Positions 25,185 through 33,590 of a DNA stretch of 64,000 bases are shown here, piece by piece. Under the pieces are notes generated by a model. The model did no database searches, was not told the DNA's origin, and worked only from the letters and a program-made list of their open reading frames with translations. Origin of the DNA: Emergencia sp. 1XD21-10 (lineage in GTDB: Bacteria; Bacillota; Clostridia; Peptostreptococcales; Anaerovoracaceae); assembly GCF_009936045.1 (NCBI RefSeq), contig NZ_QWEQ01000013.1, positions 1 to 64,000 of the forward strand, read 5' to 3'. The number at the start of each line of letters is the position of its first letter. Positions within the stretch are counted from its first letter, which is position 1. The position numbers were made by a program, and so were the translations under genes.

Positions 25185-26534
25185 TTATTTATACTTTATC
25201 CCGTATTCGTTCAGCTTTTTATACAGATTCTTCTTGGCAATCTGCATTTCACCTGCTGCCTTTGCAACATTGCCCTGATGCTTGTTTATGATTTTTATAA
25301 TGTATTCTTTTTCAAAGGATTTCGTCTGCCCCCGCAGTGAATCATCCGGCTCGCTTTGCTGAAAAATATCCTTTATCTCTTCCGGAAGTACATTCACATC
25401 TAAACTTCCTTCGCCAGAGAGTACAACCATTCTTTCTATCAGATTGCGAAGTTCTCTCACATTGCCGGGCCAGTCATATTTCTGAAGGACTTCCAACACC
25501 TCTTCATCTATGACAGGCAGCGGCTTATTCATTTCTCTTGCATAAAGGGACAGGAAGCTGCTACATAAGACCGGAATATCCTCCAATCTTTGCCGCAGAG
25601 GTGGAATCTCAATAGGAATAATATTAATTCTGTAGTATAAATCCTTGCGAAAGCTATTCTCTTCAATCTCCTTCTTCAAATCTCTGTTCGTCGCGGCAAT
25701 TAGCCTGAAATCACTCCTGATTGTCTCATAGCCGCCTACTCTTTCAAAGGTCTTTTCCTGCAGCACTCTGAGCAGCCGCGTTTGCATATTCGGACTCATC
25801 TCTCCGATTTCATCAAAGAAAATTGTTCCGCCGTTAGCAATTTCAAAACGACCCTTTTTCTGTCGCTCTGCTCCTGTGTAAGCGCCTTTTTCACTGCCAA
25901 ACAATTCGCTTTCTATCAGATTCTCATTCAGCGCCCCGCAATTTACGCATACGAAAGGTTTGTCCGCACGACTACTGTATCTATGTATCATATTTGCCAG
26001 AATTTCTTTTCCCGTGCCGGTCTCTCCGGTAATCAATACCGCAGAATCCGTTTTACCTACAATTTTAGCTTTCTCTCTGAGTGCTTCTGCTGCCGGGGAT
26101 ATACCGATAAATTCACTTCCCATCGAAAAGGAAGCTAACCGGTTTTTTAAGGTCTTATTCTCAGCCTTAATATTGGAAAGCTCTGCTGCCTTTTTTATAT
26201 TGGAAATCAATTCCTCAATATCTGCCGGTTTTACCAGATAAGAAAAAGCTCCTTCCTTAACAGCCTCCACTGCTCCAGAAATTGATCCTTCAGCAGTAAG
26301 CATAATGACCTCTGTGTCCGGCGATTTTAGTTTTATTTGCTTCAAAAGCTCCATACCATTCATCTTCGGCATGATGATATCAGAAACCACCACAGCGATA
26401 TCCTCTTTACCGATAACCTCTAGCGCAGAATGCCCATTCTCACAAGGCATAACTTCAAATCCATTGAGTTCAAAGATTTTCTCATAAAGTTCCAACAATT
26501 TCCTGTCATCATCAACCAGCATAACCCGTGCCAT
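25185..26534 (-). CDS. NtrC-family response regulator, sigma-54-dependent
   Basis: A 449-residue regulator. Receiver domain 1-120 with the phosphoacceptor Asp52 in VVVSDIIMPKMNG; AAA+ domain with Walker A GETGTGKE at 170-177, sigma-54 loop GAYTGA at 217-222 (Phe to Tyr, a tolerated variant) and GEMSPNMQTRLLRVLQE; C-terminal Fis-type HTH (HQGNVAKAAGEMQIAKKNLYKKLNEYG). It follows the sensor kinase gene by 4 bp, so the pair forms a two-component system. The sigma-54 promoter at 31088-31106 in front of the hydrolase/permease pair is its closest plausible target. Confidence 0.92.
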   Translation of the reverse strand: MARVMLVDDDRKLLELYEKIFELNGFEVMPCENGHSALEVIGKEDIAVVVSDIIMPKMNGMELLKQIKLKSPDTEVIMLTAEGSISGAVEAVKEGAFSYLVKPADIEELISNIKKAAELSNIKAENKTLKNRLASFSMGSEFIGISPAAEALREKAKIVGKTDSAVLITGETGTGKEILANMIHRYSSRADKPFVCVNCGALNENLIESELFGSEKGAYTGAERQKKGRFEIANGGTIFFDEIGEMSPNMQTRLLRVLQEKTFERVGGYETIRSDFRLIAATNRDLKKEIEENSFRKDLYYRINIIPIEIPPLRQRLEDIPVLCSSFLSLYAREMNKPLPVIDEEVLEVLQKYDWPGNVRELRNLIERMVVLSGEGSLDVNVLPEEIKDIFQQSEPDDSLRGQTKSFEKEYIIKIINKHQGNVAKAAGEMQIAKKNLYKKLNEYGIKYK

Positions 26535-26538
26535 GATA

Positions 26539-28809
26539 TTACGCCTCCTTTCTTTCTACCGGAATTAATACAATAAACTCAGTGCCGCCGTCTTTAGGCT
26601 CACGTAGTATAATCTCCCCTTCCAATGTATCGACAAGACGTTTGGTAATCCAAAGTCCGATGCCTGTTCCTTTTTCTTTCGTTGTCAAAAATGGTTCAAA
26701 AACCTTTTCCTTTGGTATAACTTTAATACCATCTCCATTATCTTTAATTCTGATAAATGCGTTATCAGCCTTCCTACAGCACTCAATCACAATCTCGCCT
26801 TCACAGTGTACCGCCTGAATCGCATTTATGATGATATTCTGTAGAATAACTTTTATTGCCTCCCTGCCATTTGAGTTTACATAAAACTCCTTATCAATTT
26901 CTTTTTTTATAACAATTCCTTTGCCGATAATCTCTTTTTTAGACAACAGCAAAATTTGATTTACCAGAGTTCCAAGATGTATCATCTCGCTGCCGTCTTT
27001 GTCCCTCTTTGAAAAATCCAGCAGAGTTGAGATCACATCTTCCGCCTCATCGACCCCTTTTTGAATTGCAAATATTTCCTCCGATTCCTTCGCCTCAGTC
27101 AGTTTTAAAATATACGCAGCGCCTTTGATCCTCGCAAGAATATTCTTTAGTTCATGTACAATTGCAGCAGCCAACTGTCCTACTCCTGCCATTTTTTCAA
27201 TCTGCTGAAGTTCCTTTTCCTGAAGAACTGTTTTCGTAACACACTCTCTGGACACTACGATTTTGATGACCTCTCTATCCTTTAAAATCGGATAATACTG
27301 ATTCCTATATGCTTCTCCGTCCACTACCTGCTGTTCAGAAAAAGGCTTTCCGGTCGCTACCACTTCTGCAATTCCATTTTTTAAATTATCCCGCGGTATC
27401 GTGACAAAATCCTTAGACTGCATGTTGACAGTTCCATCTATGTCTGCAATCATGAGCGTCTCTTCAATGGCGTCCAGAATTACTGTAATTTCACGGTTCT
27501 TGTCGATGAGACTTTCTGTATAAGAGACAATATTCTCGTTCATCATCCGCAGCGCCTCATTGAGTTTGCAAATCTCATAATTACCGCAGGCCTCTTCTTT
27601 TTGAAACTGAACAGTTGAATAATTTCCTTCGGAAATTTTTTGCGCCTGATTTACAAGTCTTTTCATAGGTCTTGAAAAACTAAAATATAAAATCAACGCA
27701 AAAATTACTGCAAGAATCAGATTGATCAGCACTACAACCATAATGCCTTTCAGATTCACAGTATAAAATGAACTAAAATCATCTATGCCGATTTCTGTAA
27801 AAATAACGCTGTCTGCACCTTCCACCTGCGAATAGATGAACATGCGCTGCTCGCCGTTTTCCTCAAAGTATTTAATTCCCGAACCACCGCCGAGAACGCC
27901 TTCTTTCAGCGCCGCTCGCCGTTCTTCTGACAATACATCTTCAAAAATGTTTTTCTCCAGCGTTTCACCCTGCTCTGCAGTCAAACTGTCATAATCAGTA
28001 TGGTAATACACCTCTCCGTTATTTGACATCCAGCACAATTTTCCGCTCTGTCCTAAAGAAAACTCTGTAAAATACTTCTCTTTCATTTTTTCAATGGAAA
28101 GATCCAGACAAATCACGCCAAACAGTTCGCCATTTCGATCATATACCGGCTGGGAACAGGTTATCGTCCATCCTGTTCCCAGATAATCATAATAAGGTCC
28201 TGCCCAGATTGCCTGATGATCTGGATTATACTGATTTGTCGCCTGTGTATAAAAGATATCGCTGACCTGACTGTGGTCGCTGGTAAAAAAAGCGTTGAGG
28301 TCACCATACGGACTGCACCGCAAAAGATTTCCCTTTGTTACAATGTAGCACCACGAAACCTCTTCATTCTCTATAATCTGCGCAAAATAGCGGTCCAACC
28401 TTTCCGTCACGTTGATTTCATAAATCAGTTCATCTGACAAGGGCGCAATGTTAGGCACAATAATATTGCTCTGCTGACTGCTGCTCTTTGTGCTGTCCTT
28501 TTTTCTAGCCATCGTGCCGGTTTCTGTCATCACATACTGGCTGCTCAGCGCTGCCGAAGTATCCTGCGAAAGCGCCTCTTCCATATATACGCCCATAACT
28601 TCTGCTCTATTTTGAATCCGATCAAAAGTAATGGCAAGAAGGTTCCCTTTCTCCTTTGTCATTTCCAGCAAGCTGTTCTGTGCGTATTTCATAGCGCCGT
28701 TCTGACTGCTTTTCTGCATATATACAGTAAAAATCATAACAGAAAGGATATTAAAGATTAAAAAAATCAAGATGATGTTCACAGTAAGTGATCGCTTCCT
28801 CTTTCCCAT
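26539..28809 (-). CDS. Membrane sensor histidine kinase with extracellular Cache-type domain
   Basis: A 756-residue kinase. Transmembrane helix about 11-31, extracytoplasmic dCache-like sensor 32-350 (YYDYLGTGWTITCSQPVYDRNGELFGVICLDLSIEKMK is the typical inner repeat), second helix 355-377, HAMP-like linker, PAS domain about 440-520, then the phosphoacceptor His552 in AAAIVHELKN and an HATPase domain (NIIINAIQA, IKDNGDGI, GTGIGLWITKRLV). dCache domains usually bind small ligands such as amino acids. It probably controls the response regulator at 25185-26534. RBS AAGGAGA. Confidence 0.92.
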   Translation of the reverse strand: MGKRKRSLTVNIILIFLIFNILSVMIFTVYMQKSSQNGAMKYAQNSLLEMTKEKGNLLAITFDRIQNRAEVMGVYMEEALSQDTSAALSSQYVMTETGTMARKKDSTKSSSQQSNIIVPNIAPLSDELIYEINVTERLDRYFAQIIENEEVSWCYIVTKGNLLRCSPYGDLNAFFTSDHSQVSDIFYTQATNQYNPDHQAIWAGPYYDYLGTGWTITCSQPVYDRNGELFGVICLDLSIEKMKEKYFTEFSLGQSGKLCWMSNNGEVYYHTDYDSLTAEQGETLEKNIFEDVLSEERRAALKEGVLGGGSGIKYFEENGEQRMFIYSQVEGADSVIFTEIGIDDFSSFYTVNLKGIMVVVLINLILAVIFALILYFSFSRPMKRLVNQAQKISEGNYSTVQFQKEEACGNYEICKLNEALRMMNENIVSYTESLIDKNREITVILDAIEETLMIADIDGTVNMQSKDFVTIPRDNLKNGIAEVVATGKPFSEQQVVDGEAYRNQYYPILKDREVIKIVVSRECVTKTVLQEKELQQIEKMAGVGQLAAAIVHELKNILARIKGAAYILKLTEAKESEEIFAIQKGVDEAEDVISTLLDFSKRDKDGSEMIHLGTLVNQILLLSKKEIIGKGIVIKKEIDKEFYVNSNGREAIKVILQNIIINAIQAVHCEGEIVIECCRKADNAFIRIKDNGDGIKVIPKEKVFEPFLTTKEKGTGIGLWITKRLVDTLEGEIILREPKDGGTEFIVLIPVERKEA

Positions 28810-28858
28810 GGGGTTCTCCTTACCTCAAACTGGCAGCAATTTAATGATTTGATTTATT

Positions 28859-28895
28859 ATAACATAAGCCCGAGATATTCCCCGGGCTATGTTAT
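28859..28895 (-). terminator. Terminator between APC permease gene and sensor kinase gene
   Basis: ATAACATA-AGCCCG pairs with CGGGCT-ATGTTAT; the minus-strand tail is AATAAATC. Separates the permease/hydrolase operon from the two-component system. Confidence 0.65.
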
Positions 28896-28952
28896 CATTT
28901 TCTCTTTTCCTATATTTGGAAAACAGTACAGGCTCAGCTTTCATGCCGCAGC

Positions 28953-30326
28953 TCAGCGCGTGATTTCATTCGCTTCTTCTTTGGTGACTGTATCCGGATT
29001 CAATACAACCGGCGCCCAATCCAGCGGATTTTTCTTTTGCATTGCCTTTGCATAAGCCCAAAGCATAACACCGACCGCCGCATATACTGCCAGTACGATC
29101 CACTCTGCCGCGCCCATTGCAGTACCATTAGTCCAAAGAATCCATATGCAAAATACGATTCCCATGACGCCAAGCAGCATGCCGGCAGGCGCTTTATATG
29201 GTCTTTCCCACTCAGGATGCGTTTTTCTGATTCTCATGAAGGAAAGTGTCACCATCAGATATACTGCACCTGCTGCAACGCCATAAATTACGTATATGTA
29301 ATTTACCCACGCCTCCGGCGCAAAAATCGTAAAGTAGATGGACAAAATTCCTACAACCAAATTTGCAAACTGAGGCTGTCCATGCTTGTTTAACTTAGCA
29401 AATCTTGCAGTGAACTGATGCTGCTTTGCTGCACCATAGAGGATTCTGGAAGCAGACAGCCAAAAGGACGACAATGTAGTAATACAGGTCAAAACGCCCA
29501 TAACGACGAGAAGAATCCCCAGCCAGTGAAGTCCCAGATAATCTGCCACCATAGGGTCTACAATACTTACTTCGTTAATCCAGTCAAGGGATACGATACC
29601 TCCGATTGCAACAACCGCCAGACCATAAACCAGCACTGTACAACCTAAAGATCCCACAAAAGCTTTCCAAATATCCTTTTTCGGAAAGTTTGCCTCCTCT
29701 GAAAGCTGCGGAATCAGGTCAAATCCTACAAACTTCATGATTAAAAGACCGATTCCTGCAGTATACCCGGCTGCTCCATTTGGAAACCAGTCAAGATTTG
29801 CAAAGCTCCACTTTCCACTTGCAATAAAAATAACATCCGCAGCAACAGCAATTACCAGCGTACTCCAAAAGAACACATTCTGCAGTTTGGTAAGCAGCTT
29901 CAATTCAAAGTTGGTTAGGAAATACCAGAGTACCAGCAGCACCGCTGCAATGATTTTTATTTGTGTAGTTGTAATCGGGAATAAGTATGCCAGCATAGAG
30001 GCAATTCCCATCGATACCGTAGGCATTGCCATGATATAAAGAAGCATAATCATCCAGCAGGATGCAAAGCCGGTGTTAAACCCGAAAGCGTTTGTAATCC
30101 AGATATTCTGTCCGCCTGCATAGGGCATCATAGAAGTCATTTCAGTATACATAAATGCCAGCGGTAAAATCAGAATTGCGCATGTCAGTAAAGAAAGCGC
30201 TGCTCCTGCGCCACCGATTTCAAACCAGTACTTGATTTCAACCATCCAGGCTGCAATCATGCCGCCGGCAGCCATAGCAATCATGCCGGACAGTTTTATT
30301 TCTTTTCTCAGTCCTTGTGTTTCCAT
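28953..30326 (-). CDS. APC-superfamily amino-acid permease
   Basis: A 457-residue membrane protein with about 12 hydrophobic segments. N-terminal LSGMIAMAAGGMIAAW is the unwound-helix substrate motif of the APC fold; FVGFDLIPQLSEEANFPKKDIWKAF is the conserved helix 6/loop signature. Takes up, or exchanges, an amino acid or amine; exact substrate unknown. It follows the isochorismatase-family hydrolase gene by 23 bp in one operon under a sigma-54 promoter, so the transported compound, or its breakdown product, is probably the hydrolase substrate. Confidence 0.9.
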   Translation of the reverse strand: METQGLRKEIKLSGMIAMAAGGMIAAWMVEIKYWFEIGGAGAALSLLTCAILILPLAFMYTEMTSMMPYAGGQNIWITNAFGFNTGFASCWMIMLLYIMAMPTVSMGIASMLAYLFPITTTQIKIIAAVLLVLWYFLTNFELKLLTKLQNVFFWSTLVIAVAADVIFIASGKWSFANLDWFPNGAAGYTAGIGLLIMKFVGFDLIPQLSEEANFPKKDIWKAFVGSLGCTVLVYGLAVVAIGGIVSLDWINEVSIVDPMVADYLGLHWLGILLVVMGVLTCITTLSSFWLSASRILYGAAKQHQFTARFAKLNKHGQPQFANLVVGILSIYFTIFAPEAWVNYIYVIYGVAAGAVYLMVTLSFMRIRKTHPEWERPYKAPAGMLLGVMGIVFCIWILWTNGTAMGAAEWIVLAVYAAVGVMLWAYAKAMQKKNPLDWAPVVLNPDTVTKEEANEITR

Positions 30327-30349
30327 TTTTCTCTCCTGTTTCCTACGAG

Positions 30350-31048
30350 CTATAAGTTCTTCTCAATGAGTGCAATTGTTTCGTCCGTGGAAAGTACATC
30401 GCAGTAAATAACGCTCATAATTTTCAGTTCTGCATCATGCAGCTCCATGCTGCCCGCTGCACATGCGTCTTCTACACAGATTACTTTGTAACCTGCATCT
30501 GCAAGTCCTCTTACTGTAGACGCAACACACTGATCCGTTACAATTCCGGTTACAATCACGGTTTCCACGCCCATAAACTGCAGCAGCTGCAGATAGTTGG
30601 TGCCCGTGGTCACGCTGTCTGTCGTCTTATTTACGACAATTTCGTTCTCCAGCGGCGCCAGCTCATCAATCATCTGCGCTTCATAGCTATTCACAGGAAG
30701 CAGCATACCGTTCCAGCCTTCAGACTTCTGTACCGGTGATCTGTCTTCGCCGTCTTCCCGCAGGCAGGCGATTCTTCCATAGGTCACCGTCAAGTTATTC
30801 TTTCTGAAAAATTCCAGCAGCTTTTGATTGTTAGGAATTACAATTTCATCCAGTCTGTCATGGAAAGGAATCCATCGATCCCATTCCCCTGCCGCCTGAA
30901 ACTGCAGCGCTTCGCCGCAATCCCGCCGAACAAATTCGTTTTGCAGGTCCACCAGAAGCAGCGCCGTTTTCTTTGGATTGATTTCAGGTTCACATACTTC
31001 CCCAATTGTTTCGTAGTAGAAGTTTAGATATTTTTCTTTGACTTTCAT
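30350..31048 (-). CDS. Isochorismatase-family cysteine hydrolase
   Basis: A 232-residue hydrolase with the family triad: Asp34 in LLVDLQNEF, Lys141 in VVNKTTDS and the nucleophile Cys174 in GIVTDQCV, next to the cis-peptide region. Relatives include N-carbamoylsarcosine amidase, nicotinamidase, ureidoacrylate and peptidyl hydrolases, so hydrolysis of an amide or carbamoyl bond is most likely. First gene of a two-gene operon with an APC permease. RBS AGGAGG before the ATG. Confidence 0.9.
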   Translation of the reverse strand: MKVKEKYLNFYYETIGEVCEPEINPKKTALLLVDLQNEFVRRDCGEALQFQAAGEWDRWIPFHDRLDEIVIPNNQKLLEFFRKNNLTVTYGRIACLREDGEDRSPVQKSEGWNGMLLPVNSYEAQMIDELAPLENEIVVNKTTDSVTTGTNYLQLLQFMGVETVIVTGIVTDQCVASTVRGLADAGYKVICVEDACAAGSMELHDAELKIMSVIYCDVLSTDETIALIEKNL

Positions 31049-31087
31049 TGACTATTCCTCCTTGTCAGAATCTTTTTTCACTTCATC

Positions 31088-31106
31088 ATTGCGATTTTCG
31101 TGCCAA
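31088..31106 (-). promoter_or_regulatory. sigma-54 promoter of the hydrolase/permease operon
   Basis: Minus strand TTGGCACGAAAATCGCAAT: GG-N10-GC spacing with a perfect -24 element and a -12 of TCGC. It lies 40 bp before the start codon. Confidence 0.8.
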
Positions 31107-31129
31107 TGACTCCTAGGAGAAAAATATTA

Positions 31130-31141
31130 TTGAAATTTCAA
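31130..31141. promoter_or_regulatory. Palindrome TTGAAATTTCAA upstream of the sigma-54 promoter
   Basis: A perfect 12-bp palindrome 24 bp upstream of the -24 element. A similar TTGAAATTACAG lies 22 bp upstream of the sigma-54 promoter at 41478-41494. Role unknown. Confidence 0.4.
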
Positions 31142-31211
31142 CGTTATCTTCGCTTATTCCTTCTTTTTTCACTCTACTGTCCCGACCGACTTGTCACCTT
31201 TACGTAAAAAA

Positions 31212-31253
31212 TTCGCCTCAGGTTTTACCTTTTGGTAATCCAGTTTCGGCGAA
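31212..31253 (-). terminator. Second terminator after the AAA/nuclease-like gene
   Basis: TTCGCC (31212-31217) pairs with GGCGAA (31248-31253), inner TTACC/GGTAA; the minus-strand tail is TTTTTTACG. Confidence 0.7.
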
Positions 31254-31270
31254 ATTCACGCAAAAGAAAA

Positions 31271-31299
31271 AGCGCATATATACAACGTATATACACGCT
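31271..31299 (-). terminator. First terminator after the AAA/nuclease-like gene
   Basis: AGCG-c-ATATATAC pairs with GTATATA-ca-CGCT, 15 bp after the stop codon; the minus-strand tail is TTTTTCTTTT. Confidence 0.8.
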
Positions 31300-31313
31300 C
31301 AGTAAGCTTCTCT

Positions 31314-33002
31314 CTATTTCTCTGTTTTCACAATACAGCCCTTCTTGTACAAAGCAATCCCGTACTTCAATATAGGTCTATAGCCATCGGCAATCAGCGG
31401 TGCTGCATAGCCCTGCGCTTCTATCTGTGCAAGCGCTTCATCGCACCTTGTTTCCATCTCCGCAAAGGTCTTTGCAGCCTTCAATTCTATAATAATTGCT
31501 CTGCCCATAAACTTTTTTTCTTTAAGAATCAGGTCAGGTCTGCCATTTCCACTTTCCCGGTTGGATAGAATCGAATAGCGTCCGGTGTTCTTCAGAAGTC
31601 CGCTCAAAAATCCATGATAATAGCTCTCCGCATAGTCAAAGTAACTGATAGTGTCCATCAGCTGGCAAGAGATAAAGTCCGCAGCAGCCTCGCAGTCGCC
31701 ATCTTCTAAGGCTTTAATCAGAGGGCTTCTGTCTATGCGCTCAATCTTTCGGTCGAACCACCCGACAATAGATTGCCTGTAGATAGATCGAATTTCCTTA
31801 TTTGGAATGGTCATTTCCAAATAAATGGTTTCGCCTTCAATTCTCTGACTTTTCATCTTCAAATATCCTGTAAAGAACAGGAAGTTCCATAGATTGTCTC
31901 TGGAACTGTGAATATCTCCATAAGTGATTTCTTCATGAACTGGCTTTTCAATGGTTCCGCCGTCCATGAGGATTTCCAGTTCTTCTCGGGTAATATCATC
32001 AGCGTCTTCAACCAGTTCTTTCACAATGCCATTGCCCGATGTGTTTGACCAGTACGGCCTTGTTGCGATTTGCGCACCCGCCTTTGCATTGCTAGCATAG
32101 CTGAGAATACTCCACGGATTATAGATTTCCGTATTTCCGAACAGATAGCCATCGTACCATGCTTTTGCTTCTTCAAACCTGTCTTCCAGATTATAATATG
32201 CCAGCATATTCTGCACTTCCGCACCGGTAAAGCCAAAACAGCTGCTGTATTTCGGACTGACAATGGAATGAATTTCCAGATTATTAAGCCCCGTAAAGAT
32301 ACTTTCTTTACTGATTCTAAGGCAGCCAGTTACCACACCCAGTTTCAGATACGGATTGGTTTTCAGGGCTGACTCAAACAGCGAACGGATAAATCCAATC
32401 ATCTCATCGTAGAAACCTTGAAAATACGCATTTTCTAACGGCACGTCATATTCATCGATGAGTATGACAGCTTCCCTGCCGTGATAGTGATACAGACACT
32501 CTGACAAAAAACGCAGTGCGTCAATATATAGGGCAGGTTCCTTGCTTTCTCCAAGAATTGCCTGATATTTATCTCGTTGGGTAGCATCCATTGTCCCATC
32601 AAGGACATACCGGTGCCTCGAAAACTCCGCAACGATTTGCCGTTTCAGCATTGTATATGACAAATCATAATTATCCTGCTTCCCTGACTTGAGTGATAAA
32701 GTAATCACCGGATACTGACCCATGTGTGCAAGGTAGGTTTCTCCTGCTCCCATTATGGCAAGCCCTTCAAAGAGACCGCGATTATCTATCTTCTCACCTT
32801 CCGTCGTTCTCTCATCTTCAAAGAAACGGCGTACCATGGAAAGATTCAAAGTTTTTCCAAACCGGCGCGGTCTTGTAAGCAAGGTCACTTTGCTGCCATC
32901 CAATAGTTCCTGTATCATCATTGTTTTATCCACAAAATACAGGTTCTCTTCTCTAATCTCTTTAAAATCCTCAAATCCAATAGGGATTCTCTTCTTATCC
33001 AT
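31314..33002 (-). CDS. AAA-ATPase-like protein with C-terminal PD-(D/E)XK nuclease domain
   Basis: A 562-residue protein. N-terminal AAA-ATPase_like region (IPIGFEDFKEIREENLYFVDKT, then the P-loop-like LLTRPRRFGKTLNLSM and LIDEYDVPLENAY), C-terminal PDDEXK_9-type nuclease domain with RPDLILKE and IIIELKAAKT. Family knowledge: very common, multicopy and laterally mobile in gut anaerobes; function unproven. The frame opens at 33071 but AGGAGGAG lies 7 bp before the ATG at 33002. Flanked by its own promoter and double terminators, so it is a self-contained cassette between unrelated operons. Confidence 0.87.
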   Translation of the reverse strand: MDKKRIPIGFEDFKEIREENLYFVDKTMMIQELLDGSKVTLLTRPRRFGKTLNLSMVRRFFEDERTTEGEKIDNRGLFEGLAIMGAGETYLAHMGQYPVITLSLKSGKQDNYDLSYTMLKRQIVAEFSRHRYVLDGTMDATQRDKYQAILGESKEPALYIDALRFLSECLYHYHGREAVILIDEYDVPLENAYFQGFYDEMIGFIRSLFESALKTNPYLKLGVVTGCLRISKESIFTGLNNLEIHSIVSPKYSSCFGFTGAEVQNMLAYYNLEDRFEEAKAWYDGYLFGNTEIYNPWSILSYASNAKAGAQIATRPYWSNTSGNGIVKELVEDADDITREELEILMDGGTIEKPVHEEITYGDIHSSRDNLWNFLFFTGYLKMKSQRIEGETIYLEMTIPNKEIRSIYRQSIVGWFDRKIERIDRSPLIKALEDGDCEAAADFISCQLMDTISYFDYAESYYHGFLSGLLKNTGRYSILSNRESGNGRPDLILKEKKFMGRAIIIELKAAKTFAEMETRCDEALAQIEAQGYAAPLIADGYRPILKYGIALYKKGCIVKTEK

Positions 33003-33026
33003 TCGCCATCTCCTCCTCGTATCTAT

Positions 33027-33055
33027 AGTATACGTGAAAAATTGTAAATTCACAA
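33027..33055 (-). promoter_or_regulatory. sigma-70 promoter of the AAA/nuclease-like gene
   Basis: Minus strand TTGTGA (complement of 33050-33055), 17-bp spacer, TATACT (complement of 33027-33032). Confidence 0.6.
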
Positions 33056-33189
33056 GCAGACAATAAAACAAATTCTTTTATCTGCCTTTCATCTGTTTCT
33101 ACCACCTTTTTTCGACACATTCCTTGCTATTTTGACCGTTTTATTGTATATTGGTATTTGACAATCTAAAACTTTGGAGGACATTCATT

Positions 33190-33510
33190 ATGAGAATTAG
33201 AAAAGAACAGGACTTTGACGAAAAAGACATCGAAATGATTGCAGACGTGTCCGATGCACTGGCACATCCCGTTCGCCTGCGTCTGTTCCGCTACATCATG
33301 CAGTGCAACAAAACCATGGAAAACGTATGCAACAAAGATCTTGTCGCAAATTTCGACTATGCACAAGCCACCATTTCTCAGCATATGAAGAAACTGGTAC
33401 AATCCGGTCTAATTGAAGTGAAAAAACAAGATAAATTCTCATATTATTACGCAAATCTGGGCATACTGATGCAATATATCAATGTGACGAAACGGTATTC
33501 TGTCATATAG
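33190..33510 (+). CDS. ArsR-family winged-helix regulator
   Basis: A 106-residue regulator with the ArsR winged helix: SDALAHPVRLRLFRYIM, then the recognition helix region ANFDYAQATISQHMKKLVQSGLIEVKKQDKFSYYY. The usual ELCVC metal site is missing; two other cysteines (QCNKTMENVC) occur. The frame extends upstream to 33151, but TGGAGGA precedes the ATG at 33190. It lies 80 bp ahead of the potassium transporter genes in the same direction and may control them. Confidence 0.87.
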   Translation: MRIRKEQDFDEKDIEMIADVSDALAHPVRLRLFRYIMQCNKTMENVCNKDLVANFDYAQATISQHMKKLVQSGLIEVKKQDKFSYYYANLGILMQYINVTKRYSVI

Positions 33511-33590
33511 GGGGGGTATTCCCTCCCGCCCAGTGCAGATATCCGCCTTACATCCATTGATGAAACATAAGGCAGGAGGATGATGCACCT

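Noticed and set aside
31212-31253. Enhancer site for the sigma-54 promoter at 31088
   Set aside because: The dyad has a T-run on the minus strand right after the AAA/nuclease-like gene, so it fits a terminator better.
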